Origin: Desulfotignum sp. | GTDB lineage: Bacteria; Desulfobacterota; Desulfobacteria; Desulfobacterales; Desulfobacteraceae | Assembly (NCBI GenBank): GCA_011390335.1 | Contig: JAABSO010000004.1 | Location: 1-64,000, forward strand | DNA length: 64,000 nucleotides | Direction of reading: 5' to 3' | Shown here: piece after piece, positions 62,485-64,000 of the stretch | Position numbering within the stretch: the stretch's first letter is position 1 | How the letters are laid out: every line of letters starts with the position of its first letter | The notes under the pieces: model-generated | The model's database searches: none | What the model was told of the DNA's origin: nothing | Seen by the model: the letters and a program-made list of their open reading frames with translations, nothing else | Translations under genes and position numbers: made by a program

Positions 62485-63483
62485 CCGGATGCCGACGGCA
62501 GACCGGACCTTTTTTAAAAACGGACCGGAAAACGCCCGGGCCTTGTCCGCGCCGTTGGCCAGGATATCTTCAATATCTTTGGGGTTTTTGATCAGCTCAT
62601 CATACCGCTGCCGGGGTTCGGCCAGAATGGCATTGATATATTCAAACAGCTCCTGTTTCATGGCCCCCCAGGCGATCCCGGCCCGGTACCGCTCCGCCAT
62701 GGCCCGGGTTTCCCCATCCGTGGCAAAGGCCCGGAAGATGGAAAACAGCGTGCAGGTGCCAGGGTCCTTGGGTTCATCCGGTCCCAGGGAATTGGTCTGG
62801 ATCTTCATGATCATTTTACGCAGCCGTTTTTGGGTGTCAAACAGCGGAATAAAGTTGTTATAGCTCTTGCTCATTTTTCTGCCGTCCAGACCGGACAGCA
62901 CTGCGGTGTTGTCATCCACCACCACTTCGGGCAGGACGAACAGTTTTTCATACACATGGTTGAATTTTGCGGCAATATCTCTGGTCATCTCCAAGTGCTG
63001 GACCTGGTCTTTTCCCACAGGCACTTTTTTAGCATTGAACATGAGAATATCAGCAGCCATGAGAATAGGATATGAGAACAGCCCCATGGTGATGGCCTGG
63101 TCCGGGTCTTTGTTGCCTGCGGCTTCATTTTCCTGGACCTTTGCCTTATAGGCATGGGCCCGGTTCATCAACCCTTTTGCCGTAAGACAGGTGAGTATCC
63201 AGGTCAGTTCCGGGATTTCAGGAATATCCGACTGCCGGTAAAACACGCAGTTTTCATGGTCCAGGCCCAGGGCGATCCAGGCAGCGGCAATCTGAAGGGT
63301 GGATGCCTGCCGTTTTTCTGGGTCATGGTTTTTGATCAATGAGTGGTAGTCTGCCAGAAAATAATAGGAGGTGAGGTTTGGATCTTTACTGGATGCCACA
63401 GCCGGCCGGATGGCCCCCACAAAATTGCCCAGGTGGGGGGTGCCGCTGGTGGTGATACCGGTTAAAAAGTCTGCATTTTTCAT
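62473..63483 (-). CDS. trpS: Tryptophanyl-tRNA synthetase
   Basis: TrpS charges tRNA-Trp. The 336-residue protein has the class I signatures TSGTPHLGNFVGAI (HIGH-like) and GRKMSKSYNNFIPLF (KMSKS), with the conserved YPILMAADILMFNAKKVPVG stretch between them. The length and motif order are standard. No leader peptide or T-box-like structure is apparent in the 154-bp region upstream (63484-63637). Confidence 0.96.
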   Translation of the reverse strand: MKNADFLTGITTSGTPHLGNFVGAIRPAVASSKDPNLTSYYFLADYHSLIKNHDPEKRQASTLQIAAAWIALGLDHENCVFYRQSDIPEIPELTWILTCLTAKGLMNRAHAYKAKVQENEAAGNKDPDQAITMGLFSYPILMAADILMFNAKKVPVGKDQVQHLEMTRDIAAKFNHVYEKLFVLPEVVVDDNTAVLSGLDGRKMSKSYNNFIPLFDTQKRLRKMIMKIQTNSLGPDEPKDPGTCTLFSIFRAFATDGETRAMAERYRAGIAWGAMKQELFEYINAILAEPRQRYDELIKNPKDIEDILANGADKARAFSGPFLKKVRSAVGIRSLG

Positions 63484-63528
63484 ACGTTTTCAGGTTTCCA
63501 AAAATATAAAAATAGAATTAGGGGTTAC

Positions 63529-63543
63529 ACTTGATGATCAAGT
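63529..63543. promoter_or_regulatory. 15-bp palindrome upstream of trpS
   Basis: ACTTGAT and ATCAAGT flank a single G, 46 bp before the trpS start. It may be an operator; nothing else identifies it. Confidence 0.35.
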
Positions 63544-63637
63544 TATGGTTTCTGGAAAACGTGATCATCGCGTTACACGCTTGCCTGTTTCGGGTGCCTG
63601 GCCGGGGAAGTACCAGAAAGAAACGATTTTATCAACA

Positions 63638-64000
63638 TTAAATTAACCCTTGGGTCCGGGCATATGCTGCGGCAAAAGCGATCTCTTTTTTCCGGGTGTC
63701 AAGGTCCCCGTCCAGTTTTGCATTCAGCACCCGGGAAAATATTTTCGTAAATTCAGGACCGGGTTTCACCCCGATATTGATCAGGTCCCGGCCCCGGATC
63801 AGCGGTTTAACATGGCGGTAATCGGTATAAAAATTGGAGATGGCCTTGCGCACCGCCTCATCTTTTGTCAGGGCCATCATGTACAGGATGCATTCGGTTT
63901 TAAAGTTGATCAACGCCCAGTAGAGTTTTTGGCGGGAAACAGGAAAATTGGATGCAATGAAGCTGAGCCGGTTCTCCGCTTTATACCGGGATTCCATCAG
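63638..64000 (-). CDS. tRNA nucleotidyltransferase / poly(A) polymerase-family protein, C-terminal part
   Basis: The frame is open to the right edge of the window, so the N-terminal part with the catalytic domain lies outside. The visible ~120 residues match the C-terminal RNA-binding region of CCA-adding enzymes and related polymerases: PLIRGRDLINIGVKPGPEFT and DTRKKEIAFAAAYARTQ. Whether it adds CCA, A only or CC cannot be judged without the head domain. Confidence 0.8.
   Translation of the reverse strand: MMESRYKAENRLSFIASNFPVSRQKLYWALINFKTECILYMMALTKDEAVRKAISNFYTDYRHVKPLIRGRDLINIGVKPGPEFTKIFSRVLNAKLDGDLDTRKKEIAFAAAYARTQGLI

Noticed and set aside
63484..63637. A T-box or trp leader before trpS
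   Set aside because: No specifier loop, T-box sequence or Trp-rich leader peptide could be seen.

Overview
The window reads as chromosomal DNA of a strictly anaerobic sulfate-reducing deltaproteobacterium, most likely a member of the Desulfobacterales. The main reasons are a DsrC gene beside an Hdr/Flx-type electron-transfer operon that encodes two selenoproteins, a siroheme-decarboxylase-like (Ahb) gene, a PxxKW cysteine-rich protein, a two-domain acyl-CoA dehydratase activase of about 1,400 residues, and overall gene style. This placement is inference from gene content; no rRNA is present.

Layout. Positions 1-2.4 kb hold the end of coaBC, a uracil-DNA-glycosylase-like gene and a Xer recombinase. 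hslV-hslU (2.4-4.5 kb) lead into an arginine cluster argB-D-F-H (4.5-9.4 kb), with argG absent from its usual place; argJ lies far away at 60.6 kb. A lipoprotein, folK, a transaldolase-like gene and a tRNA-Gly/tRNA-Cys unit follow. From 11.5 to 20.5 kb come a Usp protein, an ArsR-methyltransferase fusion, manC, algH, a dynamin-like GTPase, a degenerate receiver, an HD protein, a YpsA-like protein and a rhomboid fused to a DnaJ C-terminal-like domain. ydbH-ynbE-ydbL (20.5-23.6 kb) and mlaE-F-D-A (36.6-39.6 kb) are two separate systems for lipid movement between the membranes. Between them are recJ, rarD, tRNA-Leu, murA, comEC and the large activase.

From 47.9 down to 41.0 kb, on the minus strand, runs hdrA(Sec)-flxD(Sec)-flxC-flxB-flxA and then dsrC. 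It looks like an NAD(P)H-linked electron bifurcation or confurcation module connected to the DsrC branch of sulfite reduction. The right part holds miaA, an LpoA-like lipoprotein, a phosphofructokinase, kdsD, an aminotransferase, a ClC transporter with CBS domains, truA, a MarR regulator with a divergent iron-sulfur protein, an AT-rich toxin-antitoxin pair, argJ, an RluB-type pseudouridine synthase, trpS and the end of a tRNA nucleotidyltransferase gene.

The least ordinary feature is a set of phased 7-bp tandem repeats, mainly TTAGCTN and its complement, at the 3' ends of hslV and argB, between argF and argH, and on both sides of the LpoA-like gene. At argB-argD two arrays in opposite orientation bracket a gene for a four-helix-bundle protein of the S23/IVP (23S rRNA intervening sequence) family, giving a compact cassette of about 425 bp that looks mobile. 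Other heptamer families (CTGACGG, ACTTAAC, ATTACCA, CAGTNCA) sit in the same gaps. This is the best candidate here for an undescribed mobile or repeat-expansion system.
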